Both the position numbers and the translations under genes were made by a program. Under the pieces are notes generated by a model, which saw only the letters and a program-made list of their open reading frames with translations, was not told the DNA's origin and did no database searches. From Bacteroidota bacterium (GTDB lineage Bacteria > Bacteroidota > Bacteroidia > 2-12-FULL-35-15), in contig JADJHE010000025.1 of NCBI GenBank assembly GCA_016707685.1, positions 1 through 63,941 of the forward strand: a stretch of DNA of 63,941 nucleotides, written 5' to 3'. Shown piece after piece: positions 25,401 through 35,628 of the stretch (within the stretch, counting starts at the first letter, position 1; each line of letters begins with the position of its first letter).

Positions 25401-28253
25401 GAAGCTGCGAATGTGACTGAGTCGGCAACAGCTGCTTCCACTAACAAGTCAAATCAAGAGTATGCGGAAGAATTGTTTGCTGCACAAAATATGAGCAATG
25501 AGTTGGAGCGTGAAAAAGCAAAAGCTGCTGTATTGAACAATTGGGCAACTGCAATCAATGCCGAAATGGAGAAGAAAAAGGCGGATATGAAGGCATCGAC
25601 TGATCCAGAAATGAAAGCATTGCTTGCTCAAAAAATTGTTGATTTGAAAAAACAAAGTGAAGAAAAACAAACACAAGCAAATGAAAGCACTGCAAAAGTA
25701 GATGCGCTTCAGGGTAATGCAACAATTGCAAATAAAACATCAGAAACAAGTCCAACAACTACTGAAGTAGCAACAAACAATAAAACAACGGAGACAAGTC
25801 CAACAACTACTGAAGTAGCAACAAACAATAAAACAACGGAGACAAGTCCAACAACAACCGAAGTAGCAACAAACAATAAAACAACGGAGACAACTCCAAC
25901 AACTACTGAAGTAGCTGCAACTAATACAACGGAGACAAACCCGACTAAAGAAGAGGACGATGTAATTCCTGTTGTTGCTCAGAAAAAACAAGTAGGATAC
26001 ACAGCACCACAAGCTGCAGCTGAATCAACGAAAGCAGATGCTGCTACTAAACAAGCAGAACAGTTAACACAACAAGCAACAGATTTGAAACAACAAGCGG
26101 CTGAAGCATCTTCGCCAACTGTTAAGGATGAGTTGTATGCACAAGCGGAGACATTAGAGAAACAATCGCAAGATAAAAAAATGGAAGCAGCAGCCTATAC
26201 AGCAACTGCTAACAAGGTTGAATACTTGAATAACACAAATCAATTGCAACAATTGGAAGCTGCTACTGGAAAAAATAATGCGGATGATTTGATGATGGCA
26301 GATATGATGAAAGATGAAGCGGTGATCTATTTTAATAAAGCTCAAAAGAATAGAGAAGAGGCTGCATCAGCAAATCAATATTATGCAAAAGAGACATTAA
26401 CGGAAGAGGCTGCTAAAAACGAACAAATTGCAATTGATAAACAACAAAAAGCAACGGCTATTTATAAAAAATACAATCCAAATTTTGTTGCAAGCAACAC
26501 TGCGCCAGTTAATACAACTACAGAAAACAAATGGGTAACAACAACACAACCTGTTAACAATAAAACAACCGAAACAGCAACAACAAGTCCTGTGGTTGCG
26601 AATGCAACTGAAAATACAACAACGAACACTCAGCCAGAAAATACAACTGCAGTAACCACACAAAATAAAACACCAGAAACAACAACTACGACAAATACAA
26701 CAGCACAAAATACCGAAACAACTCCTGTTGTAGAAAATGCAACAAGTACTGAGGTTGCAGCAACAACAACTCCAGAAACAACAACCACTACCGCAGCAAC
26801 AAACCCTGTTGTAGAAAATACAACTACACCTGTAACAACGGAAGCAGCAACTAACAATACTGCAACAACAAATAACACAGCAGCAACAACGAGTCCAATA
26901 GTTCTAGAGCCAATTGAAAAATTTGAACGCAAAGCAACTCCTGTTTATACTGCATCCAAACCAATCCCTGTTAATGAAAAATTGCCAGAAGGATTGATTT
27001 TTAAAGTACAAATTGGTGCATTTAAAAATCCGATTCCTCAAGATTTGTTCAAAGGGATGACACCAATTACAGGTGAAACAACTCCACAAGGATATACACG
27101 CTATACAGCTGGGTTGTTTACAAAATTGGTTACTGCCGAAAAAGTAAAACAAGAAATTCGTGAGATGGGTTATAAAGATGCTTTTGTTGTGGCATTTTAC
27201 AATGGTAAGAGAATTTCAATGAAAGAGGTAGCTACCTTACTTGGCGAACAAAGAACTGCAGCTGGAAATGATTTTGTTGCAGGTGCTGCAACATCAACGG
27301 ATCAATTAGCGATAAACAATCAAACCGGAGCAGCTACTACTAATTCAACAGCAACAACTTCAACAAACAATACAACGCCAGTTGCTACATCTACACAACA
27401 AATTGCTGTATCAGAAAATGTAGCGAATGTTACAGGTTTATTCTACACCGTTCAAGTGGGTGTGTTCTCGCAACCGGTGAGTGTAAATAAATTAAACATC
27501 CAACCATTGTATACCGAAAAAGCACCGAATGGAAATATTCGTTACAATACAGGTGTTTACAATAATGTAGCGCGTGCAGTGGAAGCAAAAAACATTGTGA
27601 TTGGTGCAGGAATTAAAGATGCATTCGTAACAGCTTACATTGATGGTAAACGTGTTTCATTATCAGAAGCACAACAAATGGTTGCAGCGCAAGGAAATGG
27701 CGTTTTCTCAACAGCTCCAACTATGAATCAATTACCAACGGTTGGTGGAAGAGTTTCAACTTCTGTTACTTCACAACCTGCAGTAACAAGTCCTACAGTA
27801 GTAACTACACCCGTTGTTGTGCCAGTTCCAACACCAGTTGTTAATACACCAGAACCTACTCAGCCTGTTGTGACACAACCAACAGCTACGACAACAACTG
27901 CAGGTATTCCAGTGGCTGGTGAAACCATCGAACCATTAAACATGAACAATGTTCCTGCATCGGTAACTGATGAAAAAGGAGTTGTATTTAAAATTCAAAT
28001 TGGTGCATTTAACGAGGAAGTTCCATTAGCTATTGCGAATAAATTTTTACGAATAGCACGTATGGGTGTTAAAAATTATGAAGACGAAAGAGGATTAACA
28101 GTTTATACCGTTGGTGCATATAGCAACTACGAAGATGCAAATAAAGCAAAAGCCGCAGTTGTATCACAAGGAATAACAGATGCATTTATTGTAGCTTACA
28201 GTGATGGAAAGAAAATTACGATTGACGAAGCAAAACAATTATTGAACAAATAA
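22483..28253 (+). CDS. Giant PD40/coiled-coil/triple-SPOR envelope protein, one frameshift near 22665
   Basis: About 1,920 aa after joining two frames (22483-22695 and 22704-28253): the first ends YPLYSQLVSLY, and the second continues KDANYNFRLGVCMLYASDD, needing one missing base near 22665. Order: signal peptide (MKKHFRFIILLLVMIG...VIAQ); TPR-like region (to about 180); PD40 beta-propeller region (about 200-360, NNNQVFFSSYG, GKVLYFCSKG, GGYDIF); Ala/Lys/Glu coiled coils (about 450-1330), with two related ~85-residue blocks; Thr/Asn/Pro-rich linkers; then three SPOR-type domains near 1500, 1650 and 1830, starting FKVQIGAF, YTVQVGVF and FKIQIGAF. SPOR domains bind denuded septal glycan. It overlaps clpS by 1 bp. 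Probably a cell-wall- or division-linked structural protein. Confidence 0.8.
25743..25930 (+). repeat. 48-bp in-frame tandem repeat (about four copies)
   Basis: Encodes ETSPTTTEVATNNKTT three times, with one or two silent base differences, plus a fourth degenerate copy. The 16-residue unit keeps frame and lies in a disordered Thr-rich linker between coiled-coil blocks. Copy number may vary between strains. Confidence 0.9.
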
Positions 28254-28555
28254 TGAGCATGAAAAATTTTGATAAACAACATGAGTTTGATACAGATTCG
28301 GATGTGCTTTTAGCACCCGAAGAAGTAGAAGTGGCGGATAAACAAATTGTGGTTTACAACGATGATTTCAACACATTTGATTTTGTGATTGAATCACTCG
28401 TGAAAGTTTGTAAACACGATTCAATTCAAGCGGAACAATGCACTTTTTTAATTCATTACAAAGGAAAATGCTCCGTTAAAAAAGGAACGTTTGAAAGTTT
28501 AGAACCAATGTGCACAGCCTTATTGGAAAGAGGTATAACAGCAGAAATAGAATAA
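28253..28555 (+). CDS. clpS: ATP-dependent Clp protease adaptor ClpS
   Basis: 100 aa. Core YNDDFNTFDFVIESLVKVC, with HDSIQAEQCTFLIHYKGKC and LLERGITAEI, matches ClpS, which hands N-degron substrates to ClpA/ClpC. The start overlaps the preceding stop in TAATG, so translation is probably coupled to the giant SPOR protein. A second ATG two codons in is an alternative start. It ends 1 nt before aroC. Confidence 0.92.
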   Translation: MSMKNFDKQHEFDTDSDVLLAPEEVEVADKQIVVYNDDFNTFDFVIESLVKVCKHDSIQAEQCTFLIHYKGKCSVKKGTFESLEPMCTALLERGITAEIE

Positions 28556-28556
28556 C

Positions 28557-29639
28557 ATGTCGGGTAATTCATTTGGAAAATTATTCACAGTAAGCACGTT
28601 TGGTGAGTCGCATGGCGAAGCACTAGGTGGTGTTATTGATGGTTGTCCAGCAGGCCTAACGATTGATTTGGATTTTATCCAATCGGAATTAGACAGAAGA
28701 AAACCTGGTCAGTCACACATTGTGACACAACGTAAAGAGGGCGATAAAGTAGAATTTCTTTCCGGTATTTTCGAGGGTAAAACAACTGGTACTTCCATTG
28801 GTTTTATTATCCGTAATGAAAATCAAAAATCAAAAGATTATGATCATAACGTAGATGTTTATCGTCCATCGCATGCCGATTATACGTATGATGCAAAATA
28901 TGGTCACCGCGATTACCGTGGTGGTGGTCGCTCCTCCGCTCGCGAAACAGTTTGCAGAGTAGTTGCTGGCGCCATTGCCAAATTGATATTAAAAGAATAT
29001 GGCATTATAATCAATGCTTATACATCACAAGTAGGTGATGTTAAATTGTTAAAAAATTATCAAGACTTAGATTTAAGTAAAATAGAATCGAACATTGTTC
29101 GTTGTCCAGATGAATTAATTGCTGAAACGATGATTCAAAAGATTGAACAAGTTCGAAAAGCAGGTGATACCATTGGTGGACAAATAGCATGTGTGGTTAA
29201 AAATGTTCCAGTAGGATTAGGTGAACCGGTATTCGATAAATTGCATGCCGATTTAGGAAAAGCCATGTTGAGCATCAATGCCGTAAAAGGGTTTGAATAT
29301 GGAAGTGGTTTTGCTGGAACAAAAATGTTGGGAAGTCAGCACAACGATATTTTTAAAGCGGGCGATACAATAACAACCGAAACAAATCATTCGGGTGGGA
29401 TACAAGGTGGAATTAGTAATGGAGAAGATATATATTTTAATGTAGCATTCAAACCGGTTGCTACCATTATGCAAAATCAGGCTACCGTTAATTCAAAAGG
29501 TGATAGTGCCGAAATTCATGGCAAAGGAAGGCACGATCCTTGCGTTTTGCCTCGCGCTGTTCCAATAGTGGAAGCAATGGCAGCATTGGTACTAGCCGAT
29601 CACTTATTAAGAAGCAGAACGAATAAATTAAGAAACTAA
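28557..29639 (+). CDS. aroC: Chorismate synthase
   Basis: 360 aa, full length. Signature GESHGEALGGVIDGCPAG, RPSHADYTYDAKYG and HRDYRGGGRSSARETVCRV, later RHDPCVLPRAVPIVEAM. Converts EPSP to chorismate using reduced FMN, the last common step to aromatic amino acids. Packed between clpS and the AsmA-like gene. Confidence 0.97.
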   Translation: MSGNSFGKLFTVSTFGESHGEALGGVIDGCPAGLTIDLDFIQSELDRRKPGQSHIVTQRKEGDKVEFLSGIFEGKTTGTSIGFIIRNENQKSKDYDHNVDVYRPSHADYTYDAKYGHRDYRGGGRSSARETVCRVVAGAIAKLILKEYGIIINAYTSQVGDVKLLKNYQDLDLSKIESNIVRCPDELIAETMIQKIEQVRKAGDTIGGQIACVVKNVPVGLGEPVFDKLHADLGKAMLSINAVKGFEYGSGFAGTKMLGSQHNDIFKAGDTITTETNHSGGIQGGISNGEDIYFNVAFKPVATIMQNQATVNSKGDSAEIHGKGRHDPCVLPRAVPIVEAMAALVLADHLLRSRTNKLRN

Positions 29640-29665
29640 TATTTAATAAATCAGATAACAAAATC

Positions 29666-32473
29666 ATGGAAACGCCAAAAAAGAAAAAGAGTTTATTCAG
29701 ACGAATTTTAAAATGGACAGGAATTAGTTTTCTTGTATTAATCATTTTAATTATTGCAGCTCCATTTTTATTCAAAAAACAAATCATTCAATTTGTGAAG
29801 GATACTGCAAATGAACAATTAAATGCCAAAGTGAATTTTGGTGAGTTTGATTTAACATTAATCAGTTCGTTCCCTGATTTTACGTTTTCAATCGACAGTG
29901 TATCTGTTGCCAATATTGGTGAATTTGAAGGCGATACCCTTTTGTATGCTAAGAATTTAACGTTGGGACTAAACCTAATGAGTGTAATCAAAGGTGATCA
30001 ATATAAAATCAATACAATTTCAATTGATCAACCTCGCATTCATGCATTGGTTTTAAAAAGTGGTTTGGCTAACTGGGATATTACAAAACCGAGTACAGAT
30101 TCAACTGCTACTGCCGATACTGCAGCAGCTACTCCTTTTAAAATGACATTGAAAAAGTTAGAAATTAAAAATGCATACATACTTTATGATGATGCAGCTG
30201 CTGATATGAATGCATTGCTCGATAATATGAATTTTACTTTGAGCGGGGATTTTACTGCAGATGATTTCTTGTTACAAACATTAACCGAGATTGAACGTTT
30301 GTCGGTTACTTCTGGTGGTGTAGCTTATTTCAACAAAGTTAAAACGCGTATCAAAGTAGATATGGATGCAAACATGCCAAACATGAAATTTGTATTCAAA
30401 GAGAATGAATTTTCGTTCAATGAATTGTCATTGGGCTTGGATGGATTTGTGGCAATGCCGAAAGACGATATTGATATGGATTTGAAATTTAAAGCAAACC
30501 AAACAGAATTTAAAAACATTTTATCATTGGTGCCAGGTGTGTATACAGCCGACTTTAAAGATGTAAAAACATCGGGTCAGTTAGCATTGGATGGTTATGC
30601 AAAAGGTATCTACAACGATACAAAATTGCCTGCTTTCGGAGTTAAGTTATTAATCAAAGATGCAAAATTCCAATACCCATCTTTACCAAAATCGGCAACA
30701 AACATTCAAGTTGATTTAGTGGTTGATAACAAAACAGGCGATCCTGATGCTACCGTTGTTGATTTAAATAAGTTTCATGTGGAGTTAGGTGGAAACCCAA
30801 TCGATGCAACCATGCATTTAACAACACCTGTTTCGGATGCAAATATCAATGCTGCTGTATTGGCTAAAATCAATTTAGCAAGTATGAAAGATGTAGTACC
30901 AATGGAAAAAGGAGATGACTTAAACGGGATGATTGTAGCCGATGTAAAAATGAAAGGTAGAATGAGTGCAATCGAAAAGGAGAAGTACGAAGAGTTTGAT
31001 GCATCTGGTAGTTTAGCAATTACCGATATGAATTACAAAACGGCTTCATTGAGTTACCCAACACAAATCAATAAGCTGACTTTATTATTTAATCCTAAAA
31101 CAGTTGATTTGTCAGAATTTGATGCAAAAGTTGGAAAGAGTGATATTCAATTGCAAGGTAAAATTGAAAACTTCTTACAATATGCTTTACAAGATTCATT
31201 GTTAAAAGGAGCCTTTGCGTTGAAATCGAATTTGATGGATATCAACGAATTGATGAGTAGCACCGATACAACAACTGCGGCTCCAACAGCTGCCGATACG
31301 GCTGCAATGACTGTGGTTGAAGTGCCATCTAACCTAGATGTGAACTTAACAGCTACCATCGGTAAATTATTATACGATAATTTAACCATTACCAATGTGA
31401 GTGGTGGCGTTGCAATTAAAGATAGCAAAATGAGTTTGGATAAATTAAAATTGACCTTGGATGAGTTAGAAGGAACAATGCAGTTGAGCGGTGTGTACAA
31501 CACTCAAAATATAAAAAAGCCAATGGTTGATTTTGATGTGGACATTGCAAATTTTGATATTCCTAAAACCGTTAAAACATTTGGTACGGTTAAGCAATTG
31601 GCTCCAATTGCTCAATATGCAACAGGTAAATTCTCTACCGATTTAAAATTCTCAACAGTATTGGATCAGGCAATGAGTCCGGTATTGAATACCCTAGTAG
31701 GTGGTGGAAATTTGAAAACAAACAATGCTACCATCGAAGGGTTTGAGCCTATCAATAAATTAGCAGATGCATTGAACCAACCGAAGTACAAAAAATTAAC
31801 CTTCGAAAATGTAAATGCTACCTACACATTCAAAGATGGTAGAGTAGAAGTAAAAGAGATGCCAATCAAATCTGGAAACATTACTGGTAAAGTAAAAGGT
31901 TCTACTGGTTTCGATCAAACGATTGATTATACGTGGGCTTTAGAAATTCCTCGTTCGGAGTTTGGTTCACAAGCAAATGCTGCTGCTGGTAGTTTATTGG
32001 ATCAGTTAAACAAACAAACAGGTGCGAATGTGAAATTGGGTGATAAAGTAAAAATCAAAGCATTGTTTGGTGGTACTGTAACAAAACCGACCATCAAAAC
32101 GGATTTATTTAACTCTGACCAAACACCAAAAGAACAAGTTCAGAACTTGGTAAACCAAGGTGTGGACATGGCTAAAGAAAAGGCACGTGAAGAAGCTGAT
32201 AAATTAATGAAAGATGCGCAAGTGGAAGCGGATAAAATTAAAGCAGAAGCAAAAGTATTGGCGGATAAAACCAAAACAGAAGGATATGCTGCAATTGATA
32301 AAAATATCGAAACGATAAAAAATCCATTGCAAAAGGCTGCAGCAAAAGCAGCAGCACCAGCAGCTAAAAAAGAAGTAGACAAACAAGCACAAAAGATATT
32401 GGATGAGGCAAACAAAAAAGCGGATCAGGTGCTAGTGAATGCAAAAGTTGAAGCAGACAAAAAATTACAATAA
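29666..32473 (+). CDS. AsmA-like envelope protein with Ala/Lys-rich helical tail
   Basis: 935 aa. One N-terminal helix (WTGISFLVLIILIIAAPFLF), then the AsmA-like start (ANEQLNAKVNFGEFDLTLIS, FPDFTFSIDSVSV), repeated beta-groove stretches with PxF/DTL patterns, and the AsmA C-terminal part with GGNLKTNNATIEGF, MPIKSGNITGKVKG. Residues about 820-935 are a highly charged helix of AKxxADK repeats. AsmA-like proteins are thought to be lipid bridges or envelope assembly factors. The tail is unusual for the family. A terminator follows at 32494. Confidence 0.88.
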   Translation: METPKKKKSLFRRILKWTGISFLVLIILIIAAPFLFKKQIIQFVKDTANEQLNAKVNFGEFDLTLISSFPDFTFSIDSVSVANIGEFEGDTLLYAKNLTLGLNLMSVIKGDQYKINTISIDQPRIHALVLKSGLANWDITKPSTDSTATADTAAATPFKMTLKKLEIKNAYILYDDAAADMNALLDNMNFTLSGDFTADDFLLQTLTEIERLSVTSGGVAYFNKVKTRIKVDMDANMPNMKFVFKENEFSFNELSLGLDGFVAMPKDDIDMDLKFKANQTEFKNILSLVPGVYTADFKDVKTSGQLALDGYAKGIYNDTKLPAFGVKLLIKDAKFQYPSLPKSATNIQVDLVVDNKTGDPDATVVDLNKFHVELGGNPIDATMHLTTPVSDANINAAVLAKINLASMKDVVPMEKGDDLNGMIVADVKMKGRMSAIEKEKYEEFDASGSLAITDMNYKTASLSYPTQINKLTLLFNPKTVDLSEFDAKVGKSDIQLQGKIENFLQYALQDSLLKGAFALKSNLMDINELMSSTDTTTAAPTAADTAAMTVVEVPSNLDVNLTATIGKLLYDNLTITNVSGGVAIKDSKMSLDKLKLTLDELEGTMQLSGVYNTQNIKKPMVDFDVDIANFDIPKTVKTFGTVKQLAPIAQYATGKFSTDLKFSTVLDQAMSPVLNTLVGGGNLKTNNATIEGFEPINKLADALNQPKYKKLTFENVNATYTFKDGRVEVKEMPIKSGNITGKVKGSTGFDQTIDYTWALEIPRSEFGSQANAAAGSLLDQLNKQTGANVKLGDKVKIKALFGGTVTKPTIKTDLFNSDQTPKEQVQNLVNQGVDMAKEKAREEADKLMKDAQVEADKIKAEAKVLADKTKTEGYAAIDKNIETIKNPLQKAAAKAAAPAAKKEVDKQAQKILDEANKKADQVLVNAKVEADKKLQ

Positions 32474-32493
32474 GCGTTAAAAAGTACATGAAT

Positions 32494-32527
32494 AAAACAT
32501 CCCATCATTTTTGGTGGGATGTTTTAT
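32494..32527 (+). terminator. Intrinsic terminator after the AsmA-like gene
   Basis: ACATCCCA, loop TCATTTTTGG, TGGGATGT followed by TTTATTTTG. It closes the SPOR-clpS-aroC-AsmA unit. Confidence 0.7.
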
Positions 32528-32570
32528 TTTGTTGTATTATTACATACAGAATCAGTCGATTAAACCAATA

Positions 32571-33281
32571 ATGAAACAAATTACTTTACTTCTTTCCTTC
32601 TTAATCTGTTTCGTTTTTGCGTATGGTCAAAACAGTTATCAAGACTATTACAAAAGTGCACTCATTCACGATAGTTTAGCCGATTACAAATCAGCCATGT
32701 TGGATGTGGAGAATGCCATAGCAGCCAAGCCCGATTTTGATAGCGCTTTGTTTTTGCAAGCAACCATCAATTTAAAGCAATCGGAGTTTAAGGTGGCAAT
32801 AAAGCAATTCGATAAAGTGCTGAAATTAAATCCGAATTATTCGGAAGTCTATTATTTCCGTGCAATGGCAAAAGCACAATTGAGTGCTTACATTGATGCT
32901 GTTAAAGATTTCAACAAAGCCATTGAGGTCAATCCCAATCATTTAAAAGCATATTACAATCGAGCGCTTGCAAAAGGTCGATTAGATGATTTTAAATCAG
33001 CCATTGTTGATTTAAACAAAGTAATCGCCTTGGATAAAAATTATGTGAATGCATATTACAGCCGAGCATTCTGGAATGATTTATCAGGAAATTACGATGC
33101 TGCAATTGCTGACTATAAAAAGGTAATTGAACTGGATGCAAGCTATAAAGAAGCATACATCGGTATGTCAACTGCCATGTATCAGCATGGTGATAAAGCA
33201 GGTGCCTGCGAAATATTATCTATTGCAGAAGCTAAGGGAAGTGTAATGGCGGAAGAAATTAAAAACAAAATATGTGAATAA
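32571..33281 (+). CDS. Secreted TPR-repeat protein
   Basis: 236 aa from the ATG at 32571. An upstream in-frame start at 32511 would put the terminator stem inside the gene and is rejected. Signal peptide MKQITLLLSFLICFVFAYGQ, then about five TPR motifs (for example FDKVLKLNPNYSEVYYFRAM, DFNKAIEVNPNHLKAYYNRA, IADYKKVIELDASYKEAYIG). It overlaps the next gene by 1 nt. Probably a periplasmic scaffold, perhaps for the T9SS-related genes that follow (inference). Confidence 0.85.
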   Translation: MKQITLLLSFLICFVFAYGQNSYQDYYKSALIHDSLADYKSAMLDVENAIAAKPDFDSALFLQATINLKQSEFKVAIKQFDKVLKLNPNYSEVYYFRAMAKAQLSAYIDAVKDFNKAIEVNPNHLKAYYNRALAKGRLDDFKSAIVDLNKVIALDKNYVNAYYSRAFWNDLSGNYDAAIADYKKVIELDASYKEAYIGMSTAMYQHGDKAGACEILSIAEAKGSVMAEEIKNKICE

Positions 33282-33856
33282 TGAAAAAGTTGAAACACAT
33301 ATTGTCGTTTAGTTTGCTTGTGTTTTTAATAGCAACAACTAATTCTGCCTTTTCGCAAATTAGTTTTACCATTGTAAAAGTAGATGTTGCTTGTAATAAT
33401 TCAAGCTTAGGCGAGATTGAAATAAACGTAACACCTACAAATCCTCCATACACCTACGTTTGGAACACCGGACAATCAAGCCATTTAATTGACAATCTAT
33501 CTGTAGGGAATTATTCCGTAACAATTACCGATGATTTAGGGAATGACACCATCATAAGTATTTCGATTATTGAAAATGAATGCGAGATGATTCCAGCGAT
33601 TGCTTTTACACCAAACGGAGATGGGATTAACGATACATGGTTTATTCAGAACTATCAATTTTTTTCCAATGCTTCGGTTCAAGTTTTCGATCGTTTAGGA
33701 GCATTGGTATTTGAGCAACAAGGATTGTATGAAGCATGGGATGGGAAGAGTTTATTAGGAACTCCTTTGCCGGATGCATCGTATTATTTTATTGTTTTTA
33801 AGGATAAAAGTGACAAATCAGCTATTAAAAAAGGAACAGTATCTATTGTAAAATAA
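33281..33856 (+). CDS. Small T9SS type B (gliding-type C-terminal domain) secreted protein
   Basis: 191 aa. Signal peptide to about residue 27 (...NSAFSQ), one SprB-like repeat (VDVACNNSSLGEIEI, YTYVWNTGQSS, LSVGNYSVTITDDLGN), then a gliding-motility-associated C-terminal domain: AFTPNGDGINDTWFI, VQVFDRLGALVFEQ, GLYEAWDGKSLLGTPLPDA and YYFIVFKD. It is exported through the T9SS. Most relatives are many hundreds of residues; this one is nearly just the sorting domain. It sits right before PorP/SprF, the usual partner. Confidence 0.9.
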   Translation: MKKLKHILSFSLLVFLIATTNSAFSQISFTIVKVDVACNNSSLGEIEINVTPTNPPYTYVWNTGQSSHLIDNLSVGNYSVTITDDLGNDTIISISIIENECEMIPAIAFTPNGDGINDTWFIQNYQFFSNASVQVFDRLGALVFEQQGLYEAWDGKSLLGTPLPDASYYFIVFKDKSDKSAIKKGTVSIVK

Positions 33857-33857
33857 A

Positions 33858-34808
33858 TTGAAAAAAATACTATATATATTCTTCTTATTAATCTGCATCG
33901 ATTCTGTTGCGCAGCAATCGGCATCGTATTCGCAGTTTATGCTGAATGATTATGGATTGAATCCAGCTGTTGCTGGTAGTTCCAAAGGTTTGATGTTTAT
34001 GGTGGGCCGAAGAACACAATGGCGTGGATTTGCCGATGCACCTGAAACAACTTTTGCAACAGTTACAAAAGATTTCGGAAAAAAAGGATACAAACGTTAT
34101 TGGCATGGAGTTGGTGCATCTGTTGAACAAGATAAATATGGTGTGTTTGTGAAAAAAGCAGCCTATGCTTCTTATACCATTCACTTAAAATTAAGTTCTA
34201 AATTATACATGAGTGTAGGTTTGGCTGCCGGTATTAAAAATGTGGCAATGAGCAATAGTGTTTTTGATGCGAACGACCCTGCATTGAGTAATAGAGCAAC
34301 TTCGGTAGTTATTCCAGACATCATTCCAGGTATTTATCTTTATTCTAAAAAAGTCCTTGCTGGAGTTTCTGTTCGTAATGTATATCAAACGACTTTATCA
34401 CAAGGAAGTAAAGAAATAGGCACTGGCAGTAAATTATTGCCTACAGCATATATTACATTGGGACGAAAATTTGTGTCAGCTGGTTACGATTTTATAATTG
34501 TACCTGCCGTTCATTTACAAACATCAGTTGCTTCGATACCTGTTACTCATTTTAATTGCACCGTATTTTATCGTAAACGAATTGGTTTGGGTGTAACCTA
34601 TAAAATGCACGATGCGGTTTCGGCAATGCTTCAAGTGCGCGTATTTAAGAATGTTGTTGTTGGCTTTGCCTATGATTATACCGTATCTAAATTTAAATCG
34701 GCCAATGCCAATTCTACCGAAATTATGTTCGGCTTTTCACCCATTATGAGTTCCGAAAATTATGACCGACCTTCAGGTGCTGCAAATTGTCCGAAATTTG
34801 AACTCTAA
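33858..34808 (+). CDS. PorP/SprF family T9SS outer-membrane protein
   Basis: 316 aa with a TTG start giving signal peptide MKKILYIFFLLICIDSVAQQ. Then YSQFMLNDYGLNPAVAGSSK, the family hallmark, and GRRTQWRGFADAPET. The rest is a beta-rich barrel ending YDYTVSKFKSANANSTEIMF. SprF-type proteins are needed for secretion or anchoring of SprB-like type B substrates, as encoded immediately upstream (1 nt apart). Confidence 0.92.
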   Translation: MKKILYIFFLLICIDSVAQQSASYSQFMLNDYGLNPAVAGSSKGLMFMVGRRTQWRGFADAPETTFATVTKDFGKKGYKRYWHGVGASVEQDKYGVFVKKAAYASYTIHLKLSSKLYMSVGLAAGIKNVAMSNSVFDANDPALSNRATSVVIPDIIPGIYLYSKKVLAGVSVRNVYQTTLSQGSKEIGTGSKLLPTAYITLGRKFVSAGYDFIIVPAVHLQTSVASIPVTHFNCTVFYRKRIGLGVTYKMHDAVSAMLQVRVFKNVVVGFAYDYTVSKFKSANANSTEIMFGFSPIMSSENYDRPSGAANCPKFEL

Positions 34809-34814
34809 TTTTTT

Positions 34815-34822
34815 TATTTTTG
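34815..34822 (+). promoter_or_regulatory. -7 box immediately before mtgA
   Basis: TATTTTTG ends 4 nt before the GTG at 34827, so an mRNA starting about 7 nt downstream would have no leader. Confidence 0.45.
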
Positions 34823-34826
34823 CACC

Positions 34827-35567
34827 GTGAAAGAATTTCTTAAAAAAGTATGGCGTTTTACCTGGAAAGCAACCCTGTTGTTTTTGGTTGTTAGTATTGT
34901 TTCTACTATCTTGTTTCGTTGGATACCAATTCCTGTTACTCCTTTAATGTTAATTCGTTGTGTGGAGCAAAAAGTGGATGGTAAGGATATGAAGCTAAAG
35001 AAGGATTGGGTATCCTTTGAGGAGATTTCTCCCAATTTGCAATTAGCAGTGGTTTGTTCCGAAGATCAAAATTTTATCAAGCACAATGGTTTTGATTTCG
35101 AAGCCATTGATAAAGCATTGGAGTACAACGAAAATCACAAGAAAAAAAGAGGAGCAAGTACTATCAGTCAGCAAACAGCCAAGAATGTATTTTTATGGCC
35201 TGGACGCAGCTGGATTCGTAAAGGCTTTGAAGTATACTTTACATTTTTGATAGAAACATTTTGGAGCAAGGAACGCATCATGGAGGTTTATTTGAATGTG
35301 ATTGAAATGGGGGATGGGGTTTACGGTGCGCAAGCAGCTGCAAACCAATTTTTCAAAAAAGATGCAAAGTATTTAAGCAAAGGTGAAGCCGCTATTATTG
35401 CTGCTGTATTGCCCAATCCACGAAAATTTAATGCGGGCCGACCTAGTGGTTATATTTTAAAACGTCAAGGTTGGATTGTCCGTCAGATGGGCCTATGGGG
35501 CGGAGTACTTAATTATGAAGTTCCAGAAGAGAAAGAAAAACCGACTAAAGAAGAAAAGGAAAAATAA
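34827..35567 (+). CDS. mtgA: Monofunctional peptidoglycan glycosyltransferase MtgA
   Basis: 246 aa, GTG start. One N-terminal helix (ATLLFLVVSIVSTILFRWI), then GT51 motifs VVCSEDQNFIKHNGFDFEAI, KRGASTISQQTAKNVFLWPG, WIRKGFEVYFTFLIE and ERIMEVYLNVIEMGDGVYG. It polymerises lipid II into glycan strands. There is no transpeptidase domain. A lysine/glutamate-rich tail (PEEKEKPTKEEKEK) is an extra. Confidence 0.95.
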   Translation: MKEFLKKVWRFTWKATLLFLVVSIVSTILFRWIPIPVTPLMLIRCVEQKVDGKDMKLKKDWVSFEEISPNLQLAVVCSEDQNFIKHNGFDFEAIDKALEYNENHKKKRGASTISQQTAKNVFLWPGRSWIRKGFEVYFTFLIETFWSKERIMEVYLNVIEMGDGVYGAQAAANQFFKKDAKYLSKGEAAIIAAVLPNPRKFNAGRPSGYILKRQGWIVRQMGLWGGVLNYEVPEEKEKPTKEEKEK

Positions 35568-35628
35568 AAGTCCTTAGTATAAAATTCTGCATTTGAAAAG
35601 AATTTTTAAAATTGCAATATCGTGCTCT

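Noticed and set aside
25740..26012. Minus-strand frame rich in Cys, Phe and Ser across the SPOR-protein gene
   Set aside because: It is the antisense of the Thr/Asn repeat; its own repeats mirror the 48-bp unit, and the plus frame has the signal peptide and domains.
32511..32570. Upstream in-frame start for the TPR protein
   Set aside because: It would begin inside a terminator stem and place 20 odd residues ahead of a perfect signal peptide starting at 32571.
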